From an uncultured Bacteroidales bacterium (GTDB lineage Bacteria; Bacteroidota; Bacteroidia; Bacteroidales; UBA932), in assembly GCA_949289565.1 (NCBI GenBank), contig CASEOO010000046.1, forward strand, positions 1-62,873: 62,873 nucleotides of DNA. Reading direction: 5' to 3'. Within the stretch, counting starts at the first letter, position 1. Each line of letters opens with the position of its first letter. Positions 27,816 through 36,579 of the stretch are shown here, one piece after another. The notes beneath the pieces were generated by a model. The model was not told where the DNA came from, searched no databases, and worked only from the letters and a program-made list of their open reading frames with translations. A program made the translations under genes and the position numbers.

Positions 27816-29264
27816 ATGGATAAAATTTTCTCAAAAGTAAAAGAGAACATTGAAGGGCTTATGGACAAGAAGTTCATCAATGACGACTTCATGCTCACAA
27901 ACGATTATGCCAGGGAGCTGTACCACGAAAGCGCAGAGAAGATGCCGATTATCGACTACCACTGCCATCTCGTTCCGAAAATGATTGCTGAAAACCACCA
28001 GTTCCACGACATCACGGAAGTATGGCTGGGCGGAGACCATTATAAATGGAGAGCCATGAGAGGCAACGGCGTGCCTGAAGAGTTCATCACAGGCAACAGG
28101 AGCTGCTATGAGAAATTTGAAAAATGGGCTGAAACTGTACCTTACACAATGAGAAATCCTCTCTACCACTGGACTCATCTGGAGCTGGCACGCGTGTTCG
28201 GAGTGTATGAGCCGCTGAATCCCCAGACGGCCAGGCAAATATACGACACCTGCACAGAAAAGCTGCAGTCTCCTGAATACAGGGGGCAGGAGCTGATGAA
28301 AATGTTCAATGTAAAAGTGGTATGCACTACAGACGACCCTGTGGACTCTCTGGAATACCACAAGCACATTGCGGAGCATCCTTTCGGCGTGAAAGTGCTT
28401 CCTGCATGGAGGCCGGACAAGGCTATGGCCATAGAGAAACCTGGCTACGCGGACTATATCGGGAAACTTGCAGATGTGAGCGGCGTGCAGATTACAGGAT
28501 ATCAGGACTTGCTCGATGCGCTGAAGAAAAGACATGAATTTTTCGAGTCCATGGGATGCCGTCTTTCCGACCACGGCCTGGAGACATTCTATGCAGAAGA
28601 CTTTGAAATAGAAGAAATAGATGCCATCTTCAGAAAAGGCCTCGCAGGAGAAATGCTGACAGAAAAAGAGGTTCTGAAATTCAGGAGTGCAATGCTTCTG
28701 GATTTTGCCAGAATGGACTGGGAGACTGGCTGGGCCCAGCAGTTCCATATCGGTGCCATAAGGGACAACAACACACGCATGTACAATATCCTCGGCCCTG
28801 ATACAGGATATGATGCCATCCATGATGTCCAGTGCGCCGCCGCAGGACACAAGTTCCTCAACAAGCTCGCTATGGAGGACAAGCTCGCCAAGACCATTCT
28901 GTACAACCTGAACCCTAAAGACAATGAAGTGCTTGCCACCATGGCCTATACTTTCAATGACGGGTCCGTACCTGGAAAGATGCAGCTGGGCTCAGGATGG
29001 TGGTTCCTGGATCAGGAGGACGGCATGCGCAAGCAGATGAATGCATTGTCAGCGCTGGGGCTCTTCACCAGATTCGTAGGCATGCTTACAGATTCACGAA
29101 GCTTCCTCTCATATCCTCGGCACGAATATTTCCGCAGGATACTCTGCAGTGTCATCGGAGAGGATTTGGAAAAAGGCAAGCTGCCTAAGAGCGAGATGGC
29201 GTTTATCCATCAGGTAGTGAAGGATATTTCGTACAACAATGCCGCTAGATATTTCAATTTCTGA
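27816..29264 (+). CDS. uxaC: Uronate isomerase (glucuronate/galacturonate)
   Basis: A 482-residue amidohydrolase-fold isomerase converting D-galacturonate to D-tagaturonate (and D-glucuronate to fructuronate). Signatures: PIIDYHCHLVPK (metal-binding His-x-His), HYKWRAMRGNGVPE, TTDDPVDSLEYH and FVGMLTDSRSFLSYPRHEYFRRILC. The start at 27816 follows an A-rich stretch typical for the phylum; the family usually begins near the internal ATG at 27861 (467 residues, MDKKFINDDFML), so that start is possible. It is divergent from uxaB and ends before palindromic repeat copy A. Confidence 0.95.
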   Translation: MDKIFSKVKENIEGLMDKKFINDDFMLTNDYARELYHESAEKMPIIDYHCHLVPKMIAENHQFHDITEVWLGGDHYKWRAMRGNGVPEEFITGNRSCYEKFEKWAETVPYTMRNPLYHWTHLELARVFGVYEPLNPQTARQIYDTCTEKLQSPEYRGQELMKMFNVKVVCTTDDPVDSLEYHKHIAEHPFGVKVLPAWRPDKAMAIEKPGYADYIGKLADVSGVQITGYQDLLDALKKRHEFFESMGCRLSDHGLETFYAEDFEIEEIDAIFRKGLAGEMLTEKEVLKFRSAMLLDFARMDWETGWAQQFHIGAIRDNNTRMYNILGPDTGYDAIHDVQCAAAGHKFLNKLAMEDKLAKTILYNLNPKDNEVLATMAYTFNDGSVPGKMQLGSGWWFLDQEDGMRKQMNALSALGLFTRFVGMLTDSRSFLSYPRHEYFRRILCSVIGEDLEKGKLPKSEMAFIHQVVKDISYNNAARYFNF

Positions 29265-29280
29265 TGCCTCTGGCCATTAA

Positions 29281-29434
29281 GAAAAGACGTTTGAGGGTGA
29301 CCAAAAAGGGAATTTTGGTCACCCTCAAATGTCTTTCTTCGAAAGACTGGCCCCATCTTAACCCCCTGCACCCCCTATTAGGGGGATCTCGCTCCTTCCA
29401 GTCGCGGTCACTTCGTGACTTTTGACCCACCCTC
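29281..29434 (+). repeat. Structured palindromic repeat, copy A (full length)
   Basis: About 154 bp between the convergent uxaC and ettA genes. Hairpin I: TTTGAGGGTGACC with GGTCACCCTCAAA. Hairpin II: GTCTTTC-TTC-GAAAGAC. Then a C-rich block, CCCCCTATTAGGGGG, and hairpin III GTCAC-TTC-GTGAC, ending CTTTTGACCCACCC. The same blocks in the same order occur at 57444-57596 inside a gene. At this position it can act as a two-way terminator. Confidence 0.85.
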
Positions 29435-29468
29435 TCTTCATATTGTTGAATTCAGAATATAAAAAGGA

Positions 29469-31145
29469 TTATTCCATGAGTTTCTTGTACTTGAAACGGT
29501 GCGGGGTGTCGTTGCCCAGACGCATTTTCTTGTTCTCCTCATATTCTGAATATGAGCCCTCGAAGAAATAAACTTGCGAATCCCCTTCAAAAGCCAGTAT
29601 ATGGGTCGCGATTCTGTCGAGAAACCATCTGTCGTGGGAAACTACGACAGCACATCCGGCGAAATTCTCCAAGCCCTCCTCCAGAGCACGTATCGTATTC
29701 ACATCCACATCATTCGTCGGCTCGTCCAGAAGCAGGACATTTCCTTCGTCCTTGAGTGTCAGGGCCAGATGCAGCCTGTTCCTTTCACCGCCTGAAAGCA
29801 CTCCGCAAAGCTTCTCCTGGTCTGCCCCGGAAAAATTGAACCTGGATACATAAGCTCTGGCATTCACTTCCCTCTTTCCAAGCTTGACAAAATCAGAATC
29901 CCCTGCAATAGTCTGATATACCGTCTTTTCAGGATCTATGCTTTTGTGCTGCTGGTCCACGTAGGCAATTTTAACTGTTTCACCGATCTCAACAGTTCCA
30001 GAATCAGGCTTTTCATATCCCATAATCAGCCTGAAAAGCGTCGTCTTTCCTGCTCCGTTAGGACCTATGACACCTACAATGCCGGCAGGCGGAAGCACGA
30101 AATCCAGATGTTCGAACAGAAGCTTGTCGCCATAGCTTTTCGAAACATCATGAAAATTGATGACCTTGTTGCCAAGCCTCGGTCCGTTAGGGATGAATAT
30201 TTCCAGAGAAGCCTCTTTCTCTTTGGCATCCTGTCCTGCCAGTTTCTCATAGGCGCCGAGCCTGGCCTTTGATTTGGCCTGCCGTGCCTTAGGGGCCATC
30301 CTTACCCATTCAAGCTCTCGTTCCAGGGTTTTGCGGCGTTTGCTTTCCTGCTTTTCTTCCATCTCCAGCCTCTTGGCTTTCTGGTCAAGCCAGGAAGAAT
30401 AATTCCCTTTCCACGGAATTCCCTCGCCCCTGTCAAGTTCCAATATCCAGCCGGCCACATTGTCCAGGAAGTAGCGGTCGTGTGTAACAGCTATGACAGT
30501 CCCCTTGTACTGGTGCAAGTGCGCTTCAAGCCACTGTATACTTTCAGTATCGAGGTGGTTCGTCGGCTCATCCAGGAGCAGCACGTCAGGCTGACGGAGC
30601 AAAAGCCGGCACAAAGCCACTCTTCTGCGCTCCCCGCCGCTCAGATTAGCTACCAATGCATCAGGAGGCGGGCACTGGAGTGCATCCATAGCCCTTTCAA
30701 GTTTGGAATCAATTTCCCATCCTCCGCAATGTTCTATTTTCTCTGTCAGTTCTCCCTGTCGTTCTATAAGAGCAGACATCTCATCATCAGACATCGGCTC
30801 TGCGAACTTCATGTTCACCTCTTCATACTCTTTCAGCAGGTCCATAACTTCCTGCACACCCTCCTGCACCACTTCCAGCACAGTCTTTTCAGGGTCCATC
30901 TGAGGTTCCTGCTCCAAATATCCGACAGAATAGCCAGGAGCCCATACGACCTCTCCCTGATAAGATTTCTCCACTCCTGCTATAATTTTCAGCAATGTGG
31001 ATTTTCCTGAGCCGTTCAGACCTATAATGCCTATCTTGGCTCCGTAAAAGAAAGACAGATATATGTCTTTCAGGATCACTTTGTTGTTATGAGGCAGGAT
31101 CTTTCCCACCCCGTTCATTGAAAAGATAATTTTCTCGTCTGCCAT
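29469..31145 (-). CDS. ettA: Energy-dependent translational throttle protein (ABC-F ATPase)
   Basis: A 558-residue soluble ATPase that binds the ribosomal E site and gates early elongation according to ATP/ADP. Two ABC modules: Walker A GLNGSGKST and GPNGAGKTT, signatures LSGGERRR and LSGGERNR, Walker B LLLDEPTNHLD and LLLDEPTNDVD. The linker (about 240-310) contains ELEWVRMAPKARQAKSKARL, the conserved ABC-F hinge of EttA, and the arm insertion lies in the first module. C-terminus HRFKYKKLME is typical. A single gene with its own promoter. Confidence 0.95.
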   Translation of the reverse strand: MADEKIIFSMNGVGKILPHNNKVILKDIYLSFFYGAKIGIIGLNGSGKSTLLKIIAGVEKSYQGEVVWAPGYSVGYLEQEPQMDPEKTVLEVVQEGVQEVMDLLKEYEEVNMKFAEPMSDDEMSALIERQGELTEKIEHCGGWEIDSKLERAMDALQCPPPDALVANLSGGERRRVALCRLLLRQPDVLLLDEPTNHLDTESIQWLEAHLHQYKGTVIAVTHDRYFLDNVAGWILELDRGEGIPWKGNYSSWLDQKAKRLEMEEKQESKRRKTLERELEWVRMAPKARQAKSKARLGAYEKLAGQDAKEKEASLEIFIPNGPRLGNKVINFHDVSKSYGDKLLFEHLDFVLPPAGIVGVIGPNGAGKTTLFRLIMGYEKPDSGTVEIGETVKIAYVDQQHKSIDPEKTVYQTIAGDSDFVKLGKREVNARAYVSRFNFSGADQEKLCGVLSGGERNRLHLALTLKDEGNVLLLDEPTNDVDVNTIRALEEGLENFAGCAVVVSHDRWFLDRIATHILAFEGDSQVYFFEGSYSEYEENKKMRLGNDTPHRFKYKKLME

Positions 31146-31170
31146 AATTTTCCGGTAGATTCTAACGGGG

Positions 31171-31201
31171 CAAAAATAGTAAAAATACAGTACCGAACAA
31201 A
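31171..31201 (-). promoter_or_regulatory. Promoter of ettA
   Basis: TTTG (31198-31201) and TATTTTTG (31171-31178) on the minus strand, 19 bp apart, a full match to the phylum consensus, with a short leader to the ATG at 31145. Confidence 0.75.
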
Positions 31202-31202
31202 A

Positions 31203-31748
31203 CTACTTCATTTTCTCCTCCAGCTGTTCGCGCCTGTACCTGCGGCACCAGTCTCCGGCACTCTCGTTCATGAATGACCTGAACGATATCGTAAGAGATG
31301 TTACAGAATTGAATCCGGACAGCTGAGCCATCTCTATTAAATGCAGTTCAGGCCTGCTTGAAAACAATGACATAGAATAACTCACCCTGTAGCGGTTTAC
31401 ATACTGGCAGAAATTCAGGCCGGAATACAGCTTCACAGCCTTCGATATATATGCTTTATTGGTATAGAGGTGTCTCGCCACTGCATCCACTGAAAGGCCG
31501 CTGTCCAGATATGGCTTGCTTTTTCTGAAATAATCCTCCATCCTGATGTAAATATTTTCCAGCGTTTCGCTCATACGCTCGTCGACTTCCCTGGGGCGCT
31601 TCACTGTTCTGGCCGGAGAAAACCATAAATTACGGATGTTTCCTGCAGCCTGGAGTCTGGAAACGGCCCGCGCCAGAAAAAGAGCGGAATAGAAAAGAAA
31701 CAATATGACGGTCATTTCGACCAGCATACAATGAATAATGATTTTCAT
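31203..31748 (-). CDS. Membrane-anchored AraC-type helix-turn-helix protein
   Basis: A 181-residue protein with one N-terminal hydrophobic helix (about 4-30, ILFLFYSALFLARAV), a short polar linker and an AraC-family DNA-binding domain (about 75-172: LSVDAVARHLYTNKAYISKAV, then ISFRSFMNESAGDWCRRYRR). Such small anchored AraC proteins are common in Bacteroidales; the target is unknown. It could be the surviving end of a larger sensor, but the signal-like start and a -7 box just upstream support it as a gene in its own right. It reads toward ettA with 57 bp between. Confidence 0.7.
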   Translation of the reverse strand: MKIIIHCMLVEMTVILFLFYSALFLARAVSRLQAAGNIRNLWFSPARTVKRPREVDERMSETLENIYIRMEDYFRKSKPYLDSGLSVDAVARHLYTNKAYISKAVKLYSGLNFCQYVNRYRVSYSMSLFSSRPELHLIEMAQLSGFNSVTSLTISFRSFMNESAGDWCRRYRREQLEEKMK

Positions 31749-31790
31749 AGTTCAGTTATTTAATATTTGATTTACCAGTTTAAGCAATGG

Positions 31791-31798
31791 CAAAATTA
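31791..31798 (-). promoter_or_regulatory. -7 box of the AraC-type gene
   Basis: TAATTTTG on the minus strand fits TAnnTTTG, 42 bp before the ATG. A -33 box is unclear. The AT-rich stretch 31799-31913 upstream shows nothing else. Confidence 0.4.
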
Positions 31799-31913
31799 TA
31801 AAATAACCTACCTATGGAAATGCATCAAAGGGTTGCCGGGCAGATGATTTTCGTTTTTAAAGAAAGATTTTTCTTGTTTTTTGTGATTTTTTCTGTTTTT
31901 TACTCTTACGGAA

Positions 31914-32864
31914 TCAAGCGTTTTTCTTTTTTTTATTGCCTGTTCCTTTCAGCACATCGAACCCCTGGCCATATACTCCCATCACATTCGACACCGAAAT
32001 GAAAGCTTCCGGATCTATCATCTTCACATATCTGAGCAAAGGATTCAGGTCCGTCTTCCTCGCCAGAATCATCAGGATATTGCTTTCAGACTTCGTATAC
32101 CATCCCTCGGCACTGATATGGGTCACGCCCCTGTGCAGTCCATGTGTGACGGCATCTGCTATTTCAGCATATTTCTTAGAGAATATGAAGACCTGTACAG
32201 ACTGCTTTGTACCCGAAAGGAACATATCTATCGCATATCCGTTCACGGTAATGAATATCAAGCCATATATAGAGTTCGCGAGCTTTTCGGCAAATGGTAT
32301 GACTGTGTCCGTACCTACATAATATGACGGCACAAACATAGATGAAAGTATGATGATGACGTCCATCAGAAGTATAAGCTTCCCTGGAGATACGTTTCTG
32401 TATTTAGCCACTATCAGCGCTATGATATCCGTACCGCCAGAACTGCCGCCCTGCGAGATAGCCATGGCTATTCCCACCCCGGTCATGACTCCGCCTATGA
32501 TTGTGCTGAGCATCTTTCCATTCGATACTGCAAGAGCTTGCGATATATATTCCGGAATAAGCGGAGGTATGACATTCAGCATGATGGAAGTGATGACTAT
32601 GGCATATACAGTCTTGCCTCCAAAGCCTCCGCCCATGACCTTGAACCCTATGAGCAGAAGGATGAGGTTGATTACGAAGTATGTATAGCCCATCGGAAGC
32701 CCGAGAGCATAGTATACAATAGCGGAAATTCCAGAAACCCCGCCTCCGACGAGATTGTTCGGAAGCAGGAATATGGACCATCCGAGAACATAGCAGAGCA
32801 TCCCGAGCGTGGTCAGCCCATATTCCTTCACAAAAATCCAGGGCGATTTTTTAAGTTCAAGCAT
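31914..32864 (-). CDS. YitT-family membrane protein (first of two)
   Basis: A 316-residue inner-membrane protein with five to six hydrophobic segments in the first 200 residues (for example LGMLCYVLGWSIFLLPNNLVGGGVSGISAI), followed by the soluble DUF2179 domain (about 215-300; SVQVFIFSKKYAEIADAVTHGLHRGVTHISAEGWY in two parts). The pattern GGxSGGTDIIA is conserved. Function of YitT proteins is not settled. Its start overlaps the end of the upstream paralogue by 8 bp, so the two are translated together and may form a heteromer. Confidence 0.9.
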   Translation of the reverse strand: MLELKKSPWIFVKEYGLTTLGMLCYVLGWSIFLLPNNLVGGGVSGISAIVYYALGLPMGYTYFVINLILLLIGFKVMGGGFGGKTVYAIVITSIMLNVIPPLIPEYISQALAVSNGKMLSTIIGGVMTGVGIAMAISQGGSSGGTDIIALIVAKYRNVSPGKLILLMDVIIILSSMFVPSYYVGTDTVIPFAEKLANSIYGLIFITVNGYAIDMFLSGTKQSVQVFIFSKKYAEIADAVTHGLHRGVTHISAEGWYTKSESNILMILARKTDLNPLLRYVKMIDPEAFISVSNVMGVYGQGFDVLKGTGNKKKKNA

Positions 32865-33765
32865 TTTTCCCGTCCTTTTCGCTCTTCAATTTCAGGCCCG
32901 TTTTAATTTCTTCAAAACCTTCACCGTATACACTTGTGGCTGTGGAGACAGACACGAAGGCTTTGGGATCTATCCGCTTGACAGCAGACACTATCTGATG
33001 AAGCTGAGTCTTGTATGCCACTATCAGCAGCACTTTGCTGTCCTGTTTGGAAAACCAGCCCTGTGCATAAATGGCAGTCACGCCGCGGTCCATGTTCTTG
33101 ATGATATAATCAGCCACTTCATCGTATTTGTTTGAAAACACAAGTATCTGCACAGACGATTTGCGTCCCAGCAGAATGGCGTCAATCATAAACGAGAATG
33201 TAACCATGGTCGCATAACCATAAATCATGTCCTCTACGGTTTTACCGGGAATCAGGAGCACGGATGCTATGATGAAAAGGTCTGAATAGAGATATACTTT
33301 TCCAGGAGACACCGGCCAGTATTTGTTTATCACCATTGCCGCTATGTCTGTCCCCCCTGAGCTGCCTCCACGGAGCAAGACGATGCCGATGCCGACAGCT
33401 TCCACTATGCCTCCGACTACCGCCACCACAAGCCTTTCATCAAAATGCGCCACGAGGCATTCATATTCAGGCAATATTTTGAACAGCACGGTGGAAAGCA
33501 GTATCACATAAATAGTCTTGAACCCAAAGCCTTTGCCCAAAGCCAGAAAGCCGGCTATCAGCAGGATGGCGTTGAGAACAAAGAAGGAATAAGATACAGG
33601 GATGCCTGTAGCGAAATATACGATGGTGCACAGTCCGGTCCCTCCTCCGCTGGCTATCCCGTTAGGAATCAGAAAAGATGTCCACCCCATACAATACAAC
33701 AATGTGCCGACTGTGACTATGATGTAATCCCAGATTACGTACAAGACTCGCTTAGCAGTGATCAT
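32857..33765 (-). CDS. YitT-family membrane protein (second of two)
   Basis: A 302-residue paralogue of the neighbouring protein, with the same layout: membrane region (about 10-200; IPNGIASGGGTGLCTIVYF, LLRGGSSGGTDIAAMV) and DUF2179 domain (about 205-290; RSKSSVQ-like start, MDRGVTAIYAQGWFSKQ). It comes directly after leuS on the same strand (17 bp) and precedes the other YitT gene with an 8-bp overlap. Similarity between the two products suggests tandem duplication. Confidence 0.9.
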   Translation of the reverse strand: MITAKRVLYVIWDYIIVTVGTLLYCMGWTSFLIPNGIASGGGTGLCTIVYFATGIPVSYSFFVLNAILLIAGFLALGKGFGFKTIYVILLSTVLFKILPEYECLVAHFDERLVVAVVGGIVEAVGIGIVLLRGGSSGGTDIAAMVINKYWPVSPGKVYLYSDLFIIASVLLIPGKTVEDMIYGYATMVTFSFMIDAILLGRKSSVQILVFSNKYDEVADYIIKNMDRGVTAIYAQGWFSKQDSKVLLIVAYKTQLHQIVSAVKRIDPKAFVSVSTATSVYGEGFEEIKTGLKLKSEKDGKNA

Positions 33766-33782
33766 ATATTATTTCAGATAAA

Positions 33783-36548
33783 TCATTTAATTACGATATT
33801 GACTATCTTCCCGGGAACTACTATGACCTTGACGATATTGGCATCGCCGGTATACTTTGCAGTCATCGCGTGGGCTCTGACATTGGCCTCTACTTCATCT
33901 TTAGGCATTGCCTTAGGCAGATCGACAGTAAACCTGGTCTTGCCGTTGAACGAGACGGCGTATGTACAGGTATCCTCAACGGTATATGCTTCGACATATT
34001 CAGGGAAGCTGGCGAATGTTATGCTTTCGCTGTGTCCGAGAGCCTCCCAGAGTTCTTCGCAAATATGCGGGGCAAACGGCGAAAGCAATATTACAAGCGG
34101 CTCCAGAATCTCGCGTTTGCTGCATTTGAGCTCATAAAGCTCGTTGATGGCTATCATGAACGCACTGACAGTGGTATTGTATGAAAAACTTTCAATGTCA
34201 GCCTGTTCCTTGGCTATCAGCTTGTGGAGAGTCTTGAGTTCCGCCGGAGAAGCTTTCTCGTCTGTCACAATAAATTTCTCCCTGTCGTAGAAAAGCCTCC
34301 AGAATCGCTTGAGGAATCTGTTCACTCCGTCGATGCCCTTGGTATCCCATGGCTTGGACTGCTCGACAGGGCCGAGGAACATCTCGTACAGCCTGAGTGT
34401 ATCTGCCCCGTAAGTGTCGCATATCATGTCCGGATTCACAACATTGAACATGGATTTGCTCATCTTCTCTATGGCATAGCCGCAGATGTATTCTCCATTT
34501 TCAAGGATAAATTCAGCGTCTGCATAGTCAGGCATCCATTTTTTGAATGCTTCGATGTCGAGCCTGTCATTATGAACTATATTCACGTCTACATGGATCT
34601 CTGTAGTTTCATACTGGTCTTTCAGCCCGCATGACACGAAGGTGTTCGTGTTTATGATCCTGTATACAAAATTCGAGCGTCCCTGTATCATTCCCTGGTT
34701 TATCAGTTTTTTGAACGGCTCCTTCTCGCAGACATATCCGAGGTCATACAGGAATTTGTTCCAGAAACGTGAATAAATCAAATGGCCTGTGGCATGCTCT
34801 GTACCTCCGACATAGAGGTCCACATTCCTCCAGTACTCGTCTGCCTTTTTGCCGACCAGGGCGCTGTCGTTGTGAGGGTCCATATAGCGCAGATAATACG
34901 CGCTGCTGCCAGCAAAGCCCGGCATAGTGCTCTTCTCGATCGGCCAGCCGTCGAAAGTCCAGTTTTCAGCCCGTCCAAGAGGCGGCTCGCCAGTCTCTGT
35001 AGGCAGATATTTATCCACCTCCGGCAGTTCCAGAGGAAGCTTGTCTTCCGGCATAGGAGCAGCTATGCCGTCTTTGAAATATATCGGGAAAGGCTCTCCC
35101 CAATATCTCTGGCGTGAAAATATCGCATCCCTGAGCCTGTAATTTACTTTTCTGTGTCCCAGCCCGTTCTTTTCGACATACTCGATGGCTGCCGGTATCG
35201 CTTCTTTCACTGTCATGCCGTTCAGGAATCCTGAGTTGCACATGATGCCGTCTTTGGCGTCGAAGCTGCTTTCGCTGACATCGCAGCCCTCTATCAGCGG
35301 TATGACAGGCAGATTGAATGTCTTGGCAAAAGCATAGTCTCTGCTGTCATGGGCAGGCACAGCCATGATGGCTCCTGTTCCATACCCAGCCAGGACATAT
35401 TCGGAAATCCAGACAGGCACTTTTTCGCCTGTAAGCGGATTCACTGCATAAGAGCCTGAAAACACTCCTGTCACTTTCCTGGTCTCTGCGATTCTTTCCC
35501 TTTCGGTTTTCTTCTTGGCCATGGCGAGATACTCTTCCACAGCAGCCTTCTGCCCTGACGATGTGAGCTTTTCAACCCAGTCGCTTTCCGGGGCCAGAAC
35601 CATGAAAGTCACTCCGAAGACCGTGTCAGCCCTGGTTGTGAATATGGTGATGTCATACTCCCGGTCTCCATTATATGCCTTGAAAACTATCTCGGCACCT
35701 TGAGATCGTCCTATCCAGTTCCTCTGCATGTCTTTCAGAGAATCTGTCCACTCAAGGTCCTCCAGATCATCCAGCAGCCTGCCTGCATAGGCAGAAACCC
35801 TCAGCTGCCACTGTGTCATTTTCTTCTGTTCTACCGGATAGCCTCCCCTGACTGAATAGCCTTCTTTCACTTCGTCATTCGCCAGCACTGTGCCAAGCTT
35901 AGGGCACCAGTTCACGGCAGTGACTCCCTGGTAGGCTATACGCCAGTTCATCAGGACATCTGACTTTTCTTTCTCGGACATGGAATTCCATTTAGAGGCA
36001 GAAAAATGCATCTCTTCTCCACAGGCTGCATTCACGCCTTCTGTTCCATTCTTTTCGAAAGCCTCCACCAGTTCTGAAATAGGCCTGGCCGCCTGCCTGT
36101 CATTGTCGTAATATGAGCCGAACATCTTCAGGAATGCCCACTGCGTCCATTTGTAATAAGCCGGATCGCAGGTCCTGACTTCACGTGACCAGTCAAACGA
36201 AAAGCCGATCCTGTCCAGCTGCTCCCTGTATCTGCCGATATTCTTGGCTGTAGTGACGGCAGGATGCTGCCCAGTCTGTATAGCGTACTGCTCTGCCGGA
36301 AGCCCGAAAGCATCATAGCCCATCGGATGGAGGACATTGAAACCGCACAGCCTCTTGTATCTGCTGTATATGTCGCTGGCGATATACCCGAGAGGATGTC
36401 CTACATGCAGTCCTGCCCCTGATGGATAAGGGAACATGTCCAGCACATAGAACTTAGGTTTAGACTCGTCTTCAACCACCTGGAAAGTATGATGCGAGGC
36501 CCAGTAAGCCTGCCATTTTTTTTCTATTTTTCTAAAATCGTATTCCAT
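33783..36548 (-). CDS. leuS: Leucyl-tRNA synthetase
   Basis: A 921-residue class I synthetase charging tRNA-Leu. HIGH motif in [16 protein letters not shown] (about 40-55), editing-domain motifs such as [18 protein letters not shown] and [13 protein letters not shown], the KMSKS motif in [14 protein letters not shown], the anticodon-binding region after it and the C-terminal domain ending [11 protein letters not shown]. Length is normal for the bacterial enzyme. A -7 box (TATATTTG at 36565-36572 on the minus strand) is 17 bp before the ATG. Confidence 0.98.
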   Translation of the reverse strand: MEYDFRKIEKKWQAYWASHHTFQVVEDESKPKFYVLDMFPYPSGAGLHVGHPLGYIASDIYSRYKRLCGFNVLHPMGYDAFGLPAEQYAIQTGQHPAVTTAKNIGRYREQLDRIGFSFDWSREVRTCDPAYYKWTQWAFLKMFGSYYDNDRQAARPISELVEAFEKNGTEGVNAACGEEMHFSASKWNSMSEKEKSDVLMNWRIAYQGVTAVNWCPKLGTVLANDEVKEGYSVRGGYPVEQKKMTQWQLRVSAYAGRLLDDLEDLEWTDSLKDMQRNWIGRSQGAEIVFKAYNGDREYDITIFTTRADTVFGVTFMVLAPESDWVEKLTSSGQKAAVEEYLAMAKKKTERERIAETRKVTGVFSGSYAVNPLTGEKVPVWISEYVLAGYGTGAIMAVPAHDSRDYAFAKTFNLPVIPLIEGCDVSESSFDAKDGIMCNSGFLNGMTVKEAIPAAIEYVEKNGLGHRKVNYRLRDAIFSRQRYWGEPFPIYFKDGIAAPMPEDKLPLELPEVDKYLPTETGEPPLGRAENWTFDGWPIEKSTMPGFAGSSAYYLRYMDPHNDSALVGKKADEYWRNVDLYVGGTEHATGHLIYSRFWNKFLYDLGYVCEKEPFKKLINQGMIQGRSNFVYRIINTNTFVSCGLKDQYETTEIHVDVNIVHNDRLDIEAFKKWMPDYADAEFILENGEYICGYAIEKMSKSMFNVVNPDMICDTYGADTLRLYEMFLGPVEQSKPWDTKGIDGVNRFLKRFWRLFYDREKFIVTDEKASPAELKTLHKLIAKEQADIESFSYNTTVSAFMIAINELYELKCSKREILEPLVILLSPFAPHICEELWEALGHSESITFASFPEYVEAYTVEDTCTYAVSFNGKTRFTVDLPKAMPKDEVEANVRAHAMTAKYTGDANIVKVIVVPGKIVNIVIK

Positions 36549-36564
36549 ATCCAGAAATTTTGTG

Positions 36565-36572
36565 CAAATATA
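36565..36572 (-). promoter_or_regulatory. -7 box before leuS
   Basis: TATATTTG on the minus strand fits the consensus; the -33 region would lie inside the upstream M28-like gene and shows no TTTG. Confidence 0.45.
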
Positions 36573-36579
36573 ATATTAC

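Noticed and set aside
27831..28850. 339-codon minus-strand open frame
   Set aside because: Shadow of uxaC, whose family signatures are unmistakable.
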